Origin: JAMZMI01 sp964353015
Lineage (GTDB): Bacteria; Bacteroidota; Bacteroidia; Cytophagales; Cyclobacteriaceae
DNA: 64,000 bases
NCBI GenBank assembly: GCA_964353015.1
Contig: CAYGUA010000021.1
Location: 1 to 64,000 of the forward strand
Reading direction: 5' to 3'
The position numbers and the translations under genes were made by a program. Shown piece after piece: positions 33,326 to 44,500 of this stretch (position 1 is the stretch's first letter; each line of letters begins with the position of its first letter). Under the pieces are notes generated by a model that saw nothing but the letters and a program-made list of their open reading frames with translations, ran no database searches and had not been told where the DNA came from.

Positions 33326-35642
33326 ATTTCTTTCTACCTCGAGCTTTTTTCTCAGGGGCTTTTTCTGCCAATTCCTTGCACTCTTCGTAAGTAAGAGATT
33401 CAGGTGCTTTGTCTTTTGGTATTTTCACGTTTTTCTTACCGAATTTGATGTAAGGACCAAACCGGCCATTCAGTACCTGAACTTCAGGATCTTCATCAAA
33501 CGTTTTGATGAATTTATTGGCATCAGATTCTCTTTTTGCCAGGATCAATTCGATAGCTTCTGATTCAGAAATAGTAAGTGGATCTTGTTCTTTTGGAAGT
33601 GATACGAATTTCCCATCATGTCTTATATATGGCCCAAATCGACCAATCGCTGCGGTCATTACTTTTCCTTCAAGTTCCCCCACATTTCTTGGTAGCTTGA
33701 ATAGCTCCAGCGCTTCATCCAGAGTGATGTTTTCTATAAACTGACCTTTTCTCAGACTCGCATATTGTGGCTTAGCTTCTTCATCAGATTCTGGAGATTC
33801 ACCAAGCTGAACATAAGCCCCGTATCGTCCCATACGCGCATATATATTCAATCCAGTTTTTGGATCTACGCCTAATTCCCTGGCTGCCGAAATATCAGCC
33901 CTTTGCATATTTTCGGTATTTTCAACTTTCGAATGGAATTTGCCATAGAAAGATTTGATCATATCCTGCCAAGATTTTCCTCCATGAGCAATATCATCAA
34001 ACTCTTTTTCTACATCAGCTGTAAATGAAAAGTCCACAACATTTGAGAAGTTTTCAACCAAAAAATCGTTGACAATCATGGCAATGTTGGTTGGGAAAAG
34101 CTTGTTTTTTTCCGCTCCTGTCATTTCTGATTTTATTTTCTTGGATGTTTTATTCGCTTCAAGAATGAGTTCTGTGTATTGACGTTCTTTTCCTTCTCTG
34201 GACTCCTTGATTACATATTCTCTTTTTTGAATAGTGGAAATTGTAGGAGCATAAGTAGATGGTCTGCCAATTCCCATTTCTTCTAATTCCTTTACTAAAC
34301 TGGCTTCTGTAAACCTTGCCGCCGGTCTTGAGAATCCTTCCTTGGCCATCATTTGACTCAAATCCAGTTTTTGACCTATGGTTAAAGGAGGGAGCATCGA
34401 CTTTTGATCTTCATCATCATCTTCGTCAGTGGATTCCAAATATACTTTTAGGAAACCTTCAAATATGATGACTTCACCTCTTGCAACTAAGGTTTCATCT
34501 GTTGTTGAAATACCTATAGTTGCGGTGGTTTTTTCTAATCTCGCGTCAGCCATTTGCGATGCAATAGCTCGCTTCCAGATTAACTCATACAACCTACCTT
34601 CAGCTGAGCTTCCCCCCAAATTAGATACATTGAAATTTGTAGGCCTAATAGCTTCGTGAGCTTCCTGCGCTGATTGTGATTTTGTTTTGTACGCTCTGTT
34701 TTGAATGAACTCCTGGCCATAAGCTGAAGATATTTCAGCGTTTGCTCCATTTATTGCTTCTTGTGATAAGTTTACTGAGTCGGTTCTCATGTAAGAGATT
34801 TTACCCGCTTCATAAAGCTTTTGTGCCAGTGACATGGTGTAAGACACAGAATACCCTAATTTCCTACTTGCTTCCTGCTGTAGCGTGGAAGTGGTGAAAG
34901 GTGGAGCCGGACTTTTCTTTGCTGGTTTGGTTTCTAAATTGTTAATTTGGAAATCAGCTCCTACACAAGTTTCTAGAAATGCTTGCGCCTCACCTTCGGT
35001 TTTGAATCTTTTACCCAGTTCTGCCTGAAGAACTTTACCCTGATCAAGCAGAAAATTGGCTGTGATTTTAAAACTAGAAATTGAATCAAATTTTTCAATG
35101 GCTCTTTCTCTTTCTACAACCAACCTGACCGCCACGGACTGTACACGGCCAGCAGAAAGGCCTCTTCGGACTTTTTTCCAAAGGACTGGAGATAACTCGA
35201 AACCTACCAAACGATCCAGAATCCTTCTTGCTTGTTGTGCATTTACAAGATCTATATCAATGCCTCTAGGGTTTAAAATAGCATTTTGAATCGCACTTTT
35301 GGTGATTTCCCTAAATACAATTCGTCTTGTATTGGAATCATTCAGATTCAAGGCTTCTTTTAAATGCCATGATATGGCTTCTCCTTCACGGTCATCATCA
35401 CTTGCTAGATAGATGATATCTGCCTCCTTGGTTAGCTTTTTCAGCTCTCTAATTACATCTTTTTTGTCAGCGGAAATCTCATATGTGGGTTCGAAATTGT
35501 TTTCAATATCGATCGCTTTATCACCTTTTGGTAAATCCCGCACATGCCCGTAGCTGGATTTTACCGTGTAATCTTTGCCCAAATATCCTTCTATTGTTTT
35601 TGCCTTTGCGGGGGACTCTACTATTACCAGGTTTTTTGCCAT
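33324..35642 (-). CDS. topA: DNA topoisomerase I (type IA)
   Basis: 772 residues. The Toprim domain (1-115) contains VIVESPAKAKTIEGYLG and the DDDREGEAISWHL acidic motif. The catalytic Tyr is in YMRTDSVNLS (near residue 285). The C-terminal region carries three topo-C repeats (GRYGAYVQLG, GRFGPYIRHDG, GRFGPYIKFG) in place of zinc fingers, as in other Bacteroidota TopA, and ends in a basic tail KKARGRKK. It relaxes negative supercoils. The upstream gap to sixA is 127 bp and divergent. Confidence 0.97.
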   Translation of the reverse strand: MAKNLVIVESPAKAKTIEGYLGKDYTVKSSYGHVRDLPKGDKAIDIENNFEPTYEISADKKDVIRELKKLTKEADIIYLASDDDREGEAISWHLKEALNLNDSNTRRIVFREITKSAIQNAILNPRGIDIDLVNAQQARRILDRLVGFELSPVLWKKVRRGLSAGRVQSVAVRLVVERERAIEKFDSISSFKITANFLLDQGKVLQAELGKRFKTEGEAQAFLETCVGADFQINNLETKPAKKSPAPPFTTSTLQQEASRKLGYSVSYTMSLAQKLYEAGKISYMRTDSVNLSQEAINGANAEISSAYGQEFIQNRAYKTKSQSAQEAHEAIRPTNFNVSNLGGSSAEGRLYELIWKRAIASQMADARLEKTTATIGISTTDETLVARGEVIIFEGFLKVYLESTDEDDDEDQKSMLPPLTIGQKLDLSQMMAKEGFSRPAARFTEASLVKELEEMGIGRPSTYAPTISTIQKREYVIKESREGKERQYTELILEANKTSKKIKSEMTGAEKNKLFPTNIAMIVNDFLVENFSNVVDFSFTADVEKEFDDIAHGGKSWQDMIKSFYGKFHSKVENTENMQRADISAARELGVDPKTGLNIYARMGRYGAYVQLGESPESDEEAKPQYASLRKGQFIENITLDEALELFKLPRNVGELEGKVMTAAIGRFGPYIRHDGKFVSLPKEQDPLTISESEAIELILAKRESDANKFIKTFDEDPEVQVLNGRFGPYIKFGKKNVKIPKDKAPESLTYEECKELAEKAPEKKARGRKK

Positions 35643-35769
35643 GCTTCTCTATCTATTCAAAAATCAATGCTAAAATATCTTGAAATTTTGTTAATTACTC
35701 CAAATTAGGCTTAATGATAGGCGCATAATTAATACTTAATTGCTCTAACACAAACAGAATCTAATAAAG

Positions 35770-36240
35770 ATGGCAAGAAAAATATTTCTGTTGAGACATG
35801 GGGAAGCGGCAATGCCAGAGCATGGTGTGATGGATTTTGACCGACCTCTTACGAATAAAGGATTTAATCATATTCGGTCGCTTGGAGCCAAACTCGCCCT
35901 TGAAAAATTTAATCCGTCAATCGTTTATAGCAGTACTTCTTTAAGGACAAGACAGACTTGTCAGAATCTCTATGAATCAATGAATCAAGGCTGGGATATA
36001 GAGTTTATGGATGACGTGTATGAGGCTTCTGTACGTACGCTTTTCGAAATTTTGTCTCAAACAGAGCGTGAGCACCATAGTATTCTGTTAATTGGCCACA
36101 ATCCTTCTATCAGTTTTCTTGCTGAATACCTGACTGGAGAATATGTTGGTAATATGTCACCTGGACAGTTGGTTAAGCTTGAATTTGGGTTGAGTGATTG
36201 GTCAGAACTTTCACAGCAAACCTGCAATCTTGTCATTTGA
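35770..36240 (+). CDS. sixA: SixA-type phosphohistidine phosphatase
   Basis: 156 residues of the histidine phosphatase superfamily. LLRHGEA holds the catalytic His and IGHNPS holds the second His. The short length with no other domain and the D-x-x-R-x-L-T segment (DFDRPLTNKG) fit SixA, which removes phosphate from histidine-phosphorylated HPt domains. Its TGA stop overlaps the glycerate kinase ATG (TGATG), so the two are translationally coupled. Confidence 0.88.
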   Translation: MARKIFLLRHGEAAMPEHGVMDFDRPLTNKGFNHIRSLGAKLALEKFNPSIVYSSTSLRTRQTCQNLYESMNQGWDIEFMDDVYEASVRTLFEILSQTEREHHSILLIGHNPSISFLAEYLTGEYVGNMSPGQLVKLEFGLSDWSELSQQTCNLVI

Positions 36241-37370
36241 TGACTCAAATATTAATTTGTCCTAATACATTCAAAGGAGCCATTTCTGCAGATAAAGCTG
36301 CTTCATTGATTAAATCATCATTGTTGCATTTCTATACTCCGGCGGAATTGACAATGCTGCCCATTGCCGATGGGGGAGATGGTACTTTGCCAATTTTAGC
36401 AAAATACTTCGAGGCAGATTTAATTAAATACCCTACCATTGATGCATTAGGAAATCGATTAGAGGCTTTTTACGGCTGGTCAGAAAATTCCCGAATTGGA
36501 ATCGTTGAGTTGGCAGAAGCAAGCGGAATTCGTCATCTTGATATTAAGAATCTAAATCCATGGAAGGCAACAACATTTGGCACTGGTTTGATTATCAAAG
36601 AAATATTAAAGAGAAACCCTAAGGTGATATACCTGACGGTGGGTGGAAGTGCTAGCGTGGATGGCGGTTTAGGAATACTATCTGCGCTTGGTGTTCAGTT
36701 TTTGGATGTCAATAGAAATCCTCCAGATCCGTTGAACCCATCTGTTATGTCAGAAATAGCGTTTGTCGATGCGCAGGAAACCAGAAAATTTTTTAGTGAT
36801 ATTAAGCTGAATATTTTGTGTGATGTAGAAAACCCATTGCTTGGATCAAATGGTTCAGCTCGGGTTTTTGGACCACAAAAAGGAGCTTCATTACAAGATG
36901 TCGAAGCTCTTGAAAAATCTTTGAGCCATTTCAATCGACTTGTAAAAAAAAATTACGGCATAAATTTAGAAAGCACAAAACATGGAGGAGCTGCTGGTGG
37001 TGTCGCAGCTTTTCTTCATGGTATACTGGGCGCTGATCTGATTGATGGATCAAATGCCATTTTGGATATAAGCCAGTTTCACGATCATCTGCAAAAAGCC
37101 GACATTGTAATCACTGGTGAAGGTAAAATTGATTCACAAACAATTTCAGGCAAAGGGCCGGGACGTGTAGCTCAGTTAGCTAAAGCGCAAGGAAAATATG
37201 TGGTTGGCATATGTGGAGTTTCAGATCTTGATGATTATGTGGGAAATTCATTTGATGAGATTGTTGAGATTAACATAAAAGGTCAATCGCTGGAATCATC
37301 CATGTTTCATGCTGAAAAAAATCTCAGCAATGCTTCATATCATTTGGGACAAAGATTAAAGGCCCAATAA
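36240..37370 (+). CDS. Glycerate kinase (GlxK/GarK family)
   Basis: 376 residues from ATG 36240 (MTQILICPNTFKGAISADKAA), which is the family's conserved start and makes a TGATG junction with sixA. Phosphorylates D-glycerate, giving 2- or 3-phosphoglycerate. Motifs include PIADGGDGTL, VGGSASVDGGLGIL, KHGGAAGGVAAFL and VITGEGKIDSQT. The product type (2-PG or 3-PG) cannot be settled from sequence. The 3' end overlaps the convergent thioredoxin-like gene by 15 bp. Confidence 0.93.
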   Translation: MTQILICPNTFKGAISADKAASLIKSSLLHFYTPAELTMLPIADGGDGTLPILAKYFEADLIKYPTIDALGNRLEAFYGWSENSRIGIVELAEASGIRHLDIKNLNPWKATTFGTGLIIKEILKRNPKVIYLTVGGSASVDGGLGILSALGVQFLDVNRNPPDPLNPSVMSEIAFVDAQETRKFFSDIKLNILCDVENPLLGSNGSARVFGPQKGASLQDVEALEKSLSHFNRLVKKNYGINLESTKHGGAAGGVAAFLHGILGADLIDGSNAILDISQFHDHLQKADIVITGEGKIDSQTISGKGPGRVAQLAKAQGKYVVGICGVSDLDDYVGNSFDEIVEINIKGQSLESSMFHAEKNLSNASYHLGQRLKAQ

Positions 37371-37925
37371 GAAAGTTCTAAATTCTTCTGAATCATATTT
37401 TGCCATACCATGTCGTTCTGCCACGATTTTCCCATCAGGCGAAATCACATATGTGGTTGGAATAGAGCGAGCCTGATATACGGAGGGAAGTCCGCTGTTG
37501 AGGAAATAAACAGGAAAATCGTATTCTTTGTCCTGCACGAATTGTTTCGCCTTGAACTGATTTTCATCTACTGAAATCATCACAAATTCAACATCAGCAT
37601 GGACATTTTCATATAAACTTTGAATGTCGGGCATTTCGGCAATGCATGGTGGACACCAAGTTGCCCAGAAATTGATGAAAATAGTTTTACCCCTGAATTC
37701 TTCAAAACTAATATTTCGTCCTGCTGCATTGGTCAACTGAAAATTATAATCAGCTTCCTGAACGGTTTCAAAAGTCGTGTTAGGTTTGAAAATCCCAGTA
37801 GAAAGTGCAAGTCCTTGAATATATCCAATCACCTGAGTGTGATAACCTGTGAAATAAAGTGTGGCCATCACAGCGATTAGTAACACCCATTCGATTATTT
37901 CTCTTTTCGAAGATTTTTTTGCCAT
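37356..37925 (-). CDS. TlpA/ResA-like membrane-anchored thioredoxin
   Basis: 189 residues. One N-terminal TM (about 8-28) exports the protein to the periplasm, followed by a thioredoxin-fold domain with the active site WCPPC (Cys91-Cys94) in FWATWCPPCIAEMPD. The cis-Pro loop is RSIPTTYVI. It resembles ResA/TlpA proteins that reduce periplasmic disulfides, often for cytochrome c maturation. No cytochrome genes are adjacent. Confidence 0.9.
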   Translation of the reverse strand: MAKKSSKREIIEWVLLIAVMATLYFTGYHTQVIGYIQGLALSTGIFKPNTTFETVQEADYNFQLTNAAGRNISFEEFRGKTIFINFWATWCPPCIAEMPDIQSLYENVHADVEFVMISVDENQFKAKQFVQDKEYDFPVYFLNSGLPSVYQARSIPTTYVISPDGKIVAERHGMAKYDSEEFRTFLLGL

Positions 37926-37970
37926 TTCGACAGATTAAATTTTTAATTGATTTTAGTCGTTAATATTTAC

Positions 37971-37999
37971 CTGAATAAATTCTAAGACTTATAATTTTG
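37971..37999 (+). promoter_or_regulatory. Candidate tex promoter (CTG-N18-TAATTTTG)
   Basis: TAATTTTG at 37992-37999 matches TAnnTTTG, with CTG at 37971-37973 (one mismatch to TTG) and an 18-nt spacer. It would give a 5' leader of about 90 nt before tex. Confidence 0.45.
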
Positions 38000-38095
38000 G
38001 TGCCCGATAAAATTGATACTAATACCGAGAGATTTTCAATACAATAATAATCAGGACAGCATTAGTTCCCTTTAAATCAGAAATATAACATTGAT

Positions 38096-40351
38096 ATGAC
38101 CAATTACCCCGCGAAAATAGCCCAGGAGCTTTCATTGCAATCGAGATACATAAATGCTGTTATTGAGCTGCTTGATGGCGGTGCAACAGTTCCATTTATC
38201 TCGCGATACAGGAAGGAACTTACGGGCACAATGGATGAAGTACAAGTGGCGCAAGTTCGCGATAGGCTGAATCAATTGCGTGAGCTAGATAAAAGAAGAG
38301 AAGCAGTTTTAAAGTCGATTGAGGAGCAGGGTAAACTTACACCAGAGTTGAAATCAAAAATTGATGCTGCCGATACCATGTCAGTTCTCGAAGATTTGTA
38401 TTTACCCTATAAGCCAAAAAGGAAAACTAAGGCATCAGTTGCCAAAGAAAGAGGATTGGAACCATTGGCCAAATTGATTTTCGAACAAAGAAATGTAGAT
38501 ACGGACTTAGAAGCGGGCAAATATATCAGCGATGAGAAGGAAGTTGCAAGCGTGGATGAAGCGTTACAGGGAGCGAGAGACATCATTGCCGAATGGGTAA
38601 GTGAAGATGCCGAATCAAGAAAGAAGATCAGAAACTTGTTTCAATCTGAAGGGGTCGTGTCATCTAAAGTGATGAAGGGTAAAGAAACTGAAGGTGTTAA
38701 ATACAAGGATTATTTTGAATGGCAAGAGCCAGTAAAAAATATACCATCGCATAGATTATTAGCAATAAGAAGAGCCGAAAAAGAAGGGATTTTGTCGATG
38801 GATCTTGCTCCAGAGGAAGAAACGGCCGTAGGTATACTGAATAGGGTTTTTGTGCAAACTGACAATGAGGCATCCCAACATGTTGCTACCGCTGTAAAAG
38901 ATTCATATAAGCGGCTGATCAAGCCAAGTATCGAAACGGAGATTCGTTTGGAATCAAAGAAAAAAGCAGATCTTGAAGCGATTGGAGTGTTTTCGAAAAA
39001 TCTAAAGCAGCTATTGATGTCGGCTCCTCTTGGCCAAAAAGCAGTGATGGCTATCGATCCAGGTTTCCGAACAGGCTGTAAATTGGTTTGTTTGGACAAA
39101 CAGGGGCAGCTTTTGGAACATACTGCTATATATCCGAATGAACCACAAAAGGAATTTCAAAAAGCATCACATGTTGTGCTTTCATTGGTTCAAAAACATA
39201 GTATTGAAGCTATTGCAATTGGCAATGGAACAGCGGGCAGAGAAACAGAGCATTTTGTGAAATCTGTGGGTTTGCCAAATAATATCATCATTGCCATGGT
39301 CAATGAAAGTGGGGCTTCTATTTATTCAGCATCAGAGGTAGCTAGAGAGGAATTTTCAGCATATGATTTGACTGTGCGTGGTGCAGTTTCAATTGGAAGA
39401 AGGATGATGGATCCTTTGGCGGAGCTGGTAAAACTTGATGCCAAGTCAATTGGAGTGGGGCAATATCAGCACGATGTAGATCAAAATGCATTGAAACTTA
39501 GCCTTGATGATGTTGTGATGAGCTGTGTAAATGCTGTAGGTGTAGAACTCAATACTGCTAGCAAGCAGCTATTGACTTATGTATCAGGATTAGGGCCACA
39601 ATTGGCTGAAAATATTATCCAATTCAGAAATGAAAATGGTGCATTCAAAAGTAGAGAAGATTTGAAGCGGGTGCCTAGACTTGGAGATAAAGCATTTGAG
39701 CAGGCGGCTGGTTTCCTTCGCATTAATGGTGCTACAAATATATTAGATCAAAGCGCTGTTCATCCCGAACGATACGAAACTGTTCAATCAATGGCCAAAG
39801 ATCTTGGCTGTCAGGTGGAAGATTTAGTTCGAGATTCGAATTTGAGAAAGCGTATCGAATTGAAGAAATATGTAAACCAAGAGATTGGTTTGCCTACGCT
39901 GCAAGATATTGTATCTGAATTAGCAAAACCAGGTCGTGATCCAAGGGAGCAATTCGAAACTTTCTCTTTTGCAGATCATGTACATGAAGTTAAGGATCTG
40001 ACCGTGGGCATGAAACTTCCAGGGATCATAACCAATATCACCAAATTCGGAGCGTTTGTAGATGTGGGTGTGCATCAGGATGGTTTGGTACATGTCAGCC
40101 ATTTAAAAGATGGATTTGTATCTGATCCAGCTCAAGCTGTGAAATTGCAGCAAAAGGTGATGGTGACTGTTATGGAAGTGGATGTGCCACGAAAAAGAAT
40201 TTCTTTATCAATGAAATCGGATCCATTTGGCACAAAACCAGCGGTCGGAAATAATCGGGCACAGTCAAGCCCAAAGAAAAAAGATAACCCTGCACAAGAA
40301 GGAGATCTTCAGGCTAAATTGGCCATGTTAAAAGGTAAATTTGGAAAGTGA
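38096..40351 (+). CDS. tex: Tex family RNA-binding transcription accessory protein
   Basis: 751 residues. The N-terminal Tex helical domain has GGATVPFISRYRKELTG, the YqgF-like RNase-H-fold domain has MAIDPGFRTGCKL, then come helix-hairpin-helix motifs (GLGPQLAENIIQFRNENG), and the S1 RNA-binding domain is near 640-715 (GIITNITKFGAFVDVGVHQDGLVHVS). The C-terminal tail is basic and low complexity. Tex/YhgF binds nucleic acids and affects transcription or ribosome rescue. The stop overlaps the GTG start of the next gene (GTGA). Confidence 0.95.
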   Translation: MTNYPAKIAQELSLQSRYINAVIELLDGGATVPFISRYRKELTGTMDEVQVAQVRDRLNQLRELDKRREAVLKSIEEQGKLTPELKSKIDAADTMSVLEDLYLPYKPKRKTKASVAKERGLEPLAKLIFEQRNVDTDLEAGKYISDEKEVASVDEALQGARDIIAEWVSEDAESRKKIRNLFQSEGVVSSKVMKGKETEGVKYKDYFEWQEPVKNIPSHRLLAIRRAEKEGILSMDLAPEEETAVGILNRVFVQTDNEASQHVATAVKDSYKRLIKPSIETEIRLESKKKADLEAIGVFSKNLKQLLMSAPLGQKAVMAIDPGFRTGCKLVCLDKQGQLLEHTAIYPNEPQKEFQKASHVVLSLVQKHSIEAIAIGNGTAGRETEHFVKSVGLPNNIIIAMVNESGASIYSASEVAREEFSAYDLTVRGAVSIGRRMMDPLAELVKLDAKSIGVGQYQHDVDQNALKLSLDDVVMSCVNAVGVELNTASKQLLTYVSGLGPQLAENIIQFRNENGAFKSREDLKRVPRLGDKAFEQAAGFLRINGATNILDQSAVHPERYETVQSMAKDLGCQVEDLVRDSNLRKRIELKKYVNQEIGLPTLQDIVSELAKPGRDPREQFETFSFADHVHEVKDLTVGMKLPGIITNITKFGAFVDVGVHQDGLVHVSHLKDGFVSDPAQAVKLQQKVMVTVMEVDVPRKRISLSMKSDPFGTKPAVGNNRAQSSPKKKDNPAQEGDLQAKLAMLKGKFGK

Positions 40352-41199
40352 TTAAGCAACTCTTTTATATCGTATTTTTTGTTGGCCTTCTTTTAGGTTG
40401 TGTCGAAACGGATATAGTAGAAAGATATACTCCAGCACAGGTGGAATATTTATTGAGTGGAGGTGATATCAAAACCTGGTTCGTGTCGGAGATGACAGTT
40501 GATGGAGTCAAAATGCCTGTTTCATCATGCCAAGACAGTGTTAGATGGGTTTTTGAGGTGATTGATGCAGACTCAATTTCTAGCTATCAATTAATTTTTG
40601 ATTCTAATTGCATTTTATACGACACCATCTTTTTTGGTGAATTCTCCGCTTCAGATGTCGGAGGTAGATATACGGATACTTTGAAATTTAATGGTGGCAA
40701 TATGAGTTTTATGTATCCTGATTATATCAGAGGTGGATCATTTGCTGTGAGATACACACAAAATGGTCAAGCAATCAATGCTTTTTTGATAGAAACAAAA
40801 TCTGATATTCTGAGTCGATATGTGGATTATTTCCTAGCTGGTGGGAATAATCCTGATGATTCGCGTGAGTGGTTTATTACCTCCAATTCTGTAGATGGAA
40901 TTCGTCAAACAATCAACGATTGTTCAGATAGCGTTAAATTCGTTTTTTCGCGAGATGCTCAGAATAACCTTCAACTGAATCAAATTGTTCCTATTGATAG
41001 TTGTCGATCTCTTCAGACAATATATTTTGGGGAAGCGTCTGTACCTGTAAACAGTCCTGAAGGATATTTTGAAAATCAAATTATCTTGATAAATGGTGTA
41101 ACTGAGGAAATGAAAATTTCAAACTTTACTTCGAATCAATTTACTGCGACATACAAAATAAACACGCTGGATTATCAGGTCACTTACAACGCAAATTAG
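40348..41199 (+). CDS. Predicted lipoprotein with an internal duplication
   Basis: 283 residues from GTG 40348, which overlaps the tex stop (GTGA). The signal peptide ends in lipobox LLGC (Cys18). The mature part is two similar halves, about 25-148 and 156-283, offset by 131 residues. Shared positions are W44F/W175F, VDG at 51-53 and 182-184, Cys61/Cys192, DSV at 63-65 and 194-196, Cys88/Cys219, and IFFGE at 94-98 against IYFGE at 225-229. Each half so has two conserved Cys that might form a disulfide. I do not recognise the fold; a lipocalin-like beta barrel is possible. Confidence 0.75.
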   Translation: MIKQLFYIVFFVGLLLGCVETDIVERYTPAQVEYLLSGGDIKTWFVSEMTVDGVKMPVSSCQDSVRWVFEVIDADSISSYQLIFDSNCILYDTIFFGEFSASDVGGRYTDTLKFNGGNMSFMYPDYIRGGSFAVRYTQNGQAINAFLIETKSDILSRYVDYFLAGGNNPDDSREWFITSNSVDGIRQTINDCSDSVKFVFSRDAQNNLQLNQIVPIDSCRSLQTIYFGEASVPVNSPEGYFENQIILINGVTEEMKISNFTSNQFTATYKINTLDYQVTYNAN

Positions 41200-41546
41200 C
41201 CAACTTGTAATTCCACCTTTATTTATCAAAACTCTATTACCTAGGACTTCTTTATTACCTAAGACTTCTTTCAAAAAAGTTTATGGTTTGAATATCAGCA
41301 TATGCTCTAAATCCTCTTGAATTTGGATTTAACTTACAGCTGTCGCATGATTAAATCATTGATATCTAATCATTCAGAATCCAAAATCAATTCTTATTTC
41401 TACTAAAGGAGATGTGCTTTTTAAATTCAATTTAAAACAAAAATCAAAATGAATTGTTCCTCATTAATTAGGCGATTAACACAGCATTATTCAAAGATTT
41501 AAATGAACTATAGCTATATTGCCGATTTATTTTCCCATTCCGAAAA
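41200..41546. other. Intergenic region between lipoprotein and giant-protein genes
   Basis: 347 bp without a convincing gene or TAnnTTTG promoter. The only structure I see is a direct tandem repeat at 41236-41271: two adjacent 18-nt copies of ATTACCTAGGACTTCTTT and ATTACCTAAGACTTCTTT differing at one position. The final 70 bp are AT-rich. Confidence 0.5.
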
Positions 41547-44500
41547 TTGTTGCTTTTGAGATTTAAAATCAGATATTCCATTGTTCTATTATTGTCATTT
41601 TTGTCTGCAATAAGCTATGCGCAAACAGGACCTGGTGGCGTGGGGAGTACGGCTGGTTCTGCTGGGCAACCCCAAAATGTACTTTGGGTGGATGCTTCAA
41701 ACCTAGGGTTGGTCAATGATGATGATGTAAATAATTGGGCAGATCAAAGTGGAAATGGAAATGATCTGCAACAATTGGCGACTAAAAATCTGCCAATTTT
41801 CCGGAATGATGGTCTCGCATCAGGTAATTATCCAGTAGTCCGATTCGACGGGACAGAAAGATATTTATCATTGACCGATAACTCAACGATCAGTGGTTTG
41901 CCGGGCGTTTCTATATTTATAGTTTATCAAGCTTCCACTTTAGGTGGCGCTCGAGGTATAGTTTCCAAAAGACTCAGTTCAAGCAGCAATGAGGAGTATA
42001 GCGTGTTTTCTCATACAAGTAACTACCTCAATTTTGACATCAACACGGGTTCAGATAGTCGGTCCAATACATCACCAACCAGTGTATCTACAGGTACTGA
42101 CTATATTTTTTCGGCCATATACGGCAATTCATCCAAATCGATGTACCTGCAATCAGTGCAGGCTGGTACCTCTCAGACTAAAACTGGCACGATTTCAAAC
42201 GGTACAGCTCCTTTGTTGATTGGAGCATTGAACGAGAGTTATGGTACTTATTTCGCCGGAGATATCGCCGAAATCATTATTTATGGGCAAGGTTTGAATG
42301 CAGCACAGCGCCTGTTGGTAGAAAATTATCTTGCTCAAAAATATAACATTGTTATAACCAACGATTATTATTCAGGTGCTGGTTCCGGTTATGACCTAGA
42401 TCTTGCAGGTGTTGGAAATTCCTCTGGTGAAACACACAATGAAGCCCAATCCGATGGGCTCACCCTTGGTATTTATGATGGTTCTTTTTCTACTGGAGAA
42501 TTTGCCATGTTCGCCCATAATGGGCATGTAGCCTCTATTGTGTCTGATAGTCTTAGCGGAAATATCAGTATGCAAGAAAGATGGTCCAAAGCATGGTATA
42601 TCGACAAAACTGGTTCTGTGAATGTCTCTATGGCTTTTGATTTTGGGGATGTGATTGGCGGACTTTATCCTCAGACAGTAACAGACTATAGATTAATCAG
42701 AAGAAATGGTGCGGACTATGAAGAAGTCACAACAGCCTCCGTCTATGTTTCAGATGATAAATTGATTTTCAACGTTGAGGATCTTAATTTCTCTGATGGA
42801 TATTATTCCATTGCCACTGTAGATAATATCACGGCACCATTAGATGGTGGGGCGCAAAAAGTATGGTATTCTTTCAAAAATGGTAATTGGCAAGACCCTT
42901 TAAGCTGGACGTTAGATGGTGCATCGACACCTCTTTATTTAAATCCGACCAATGGTATTCCTTCTGGTTCTGATAAGGTGGTGATCACATCTGGCAAGAC
43001 CATTAGCATGTTGATCACAGATGGTTCGGCAGATTTTAACAACGCAGCAGTAAGTAATATGGATGTAATCGGAATACTTGATTTAGGTTCTTCCTATGGC
43101 CATACTATCACTGAATTAAAAGGAACAGGCAAAATAAGACTTAGAGGATCCTCAGTCACAGATGAGATCAATTTTGTATCAGGTGACATAAGCAATTTCA
43201 TATCCTCAGATGGCGGGGTATTAGAAATTTATGGTAATGGTTTGGATATCGTTAGCGATGCTACATTCAATGATCTCATTGTTAATTTGGAAGCAGATAC
43301 TGACATATCCGTATTAACCGCCAATCTCACATTAAATGGTAATTTGACTGTAAATTCAGGGGTATTTCAAATCAATGACAACACAGCTGCAAATAATCTT
43401 AATGTTGTTTTGAATGGTGATCTTTATGTTGCTTCATCTGGCGGCATAAGTACAGGTACTGGAAATTCTCGTCATCAATTTGATTTTTTTGGAAATTTTG
43501 TGAATGATGGAGCAGTCGCCTTCACACAGAGAACAACAGCAATTCCTGCTTCTGAAGCTACAGATGGAATAGTTGATGCAAACTTTATCAACGACAGTAA
43601 GGATCAGTCGATCCAATGTAATAACGTCACTCATTTTTACCGCATTGAGATTAATAAAGGAGAAGATGATACTTATTCACTCGAAATATTATCTGAAGAT
43701 GCTTCTTATTTCAATCTGAACGGATACGCTGCGCAGGGACACGGAAATACCGATCAGCTTACGAGCAATAGTAATGCGCTTGGATTACTGAAAGGTACAG
43801 TTAAAATAGGATCGAATGTCACTATTGGCGCACTCAATACTGGTGGAAATTATAATATTTCGGTGGCCGCCAGACTTTGGGTTGATGGTGGAAATGTGAC
43901 CAAGTCCGGTGGAACAGCCATAGTTCCGTATGGAGGAATTGTAGTTTCGGGTGGACAGCTAACTTCAAGTGTCGCTAGCGGTATTACTACTAGAGGCAAT
44001 GGTTATTTAACCGTAACCGGAGGTAAGGTATTGATGAATCAATTCAGAACCTCCATATTTGGAGCTGTCAATCAAGGCGGCTATAGTCAGTCTGGTGGTG
44101 AGGTTTATGTATCAGGTGGAAGCACAAGTACGGACTATTATTCCTTCAGCTCCACCTACGAAGGAAATACTTTTGCCATGAGTGGCGGTGTGTTAACTAT
44201 TAATGCGAATTCAAGGGGAGGTATTTTTATCAATGGTACACCTGGTAATTTTAATGTTTCAGGAGGTGAAGTAGTCTGCGAACTTGATAACAACAATGAT
44301 TTTCTCCTAACATCCGCAGCTCCTTTTTATAATCTTACGGTTCGAAAGACAACCAGCAATTCTGGATTTGTGATACTGGGAGGTGGTACTTCAGCTAATG
44401 GCAGCTCGGATCCTCGCACACTTGCACCTCAGGATCTTTATGTATTGGGCAACCTTACACTACAAAACAGCTCAGCCTCGTTTGTAGATTTCAATGGCAA

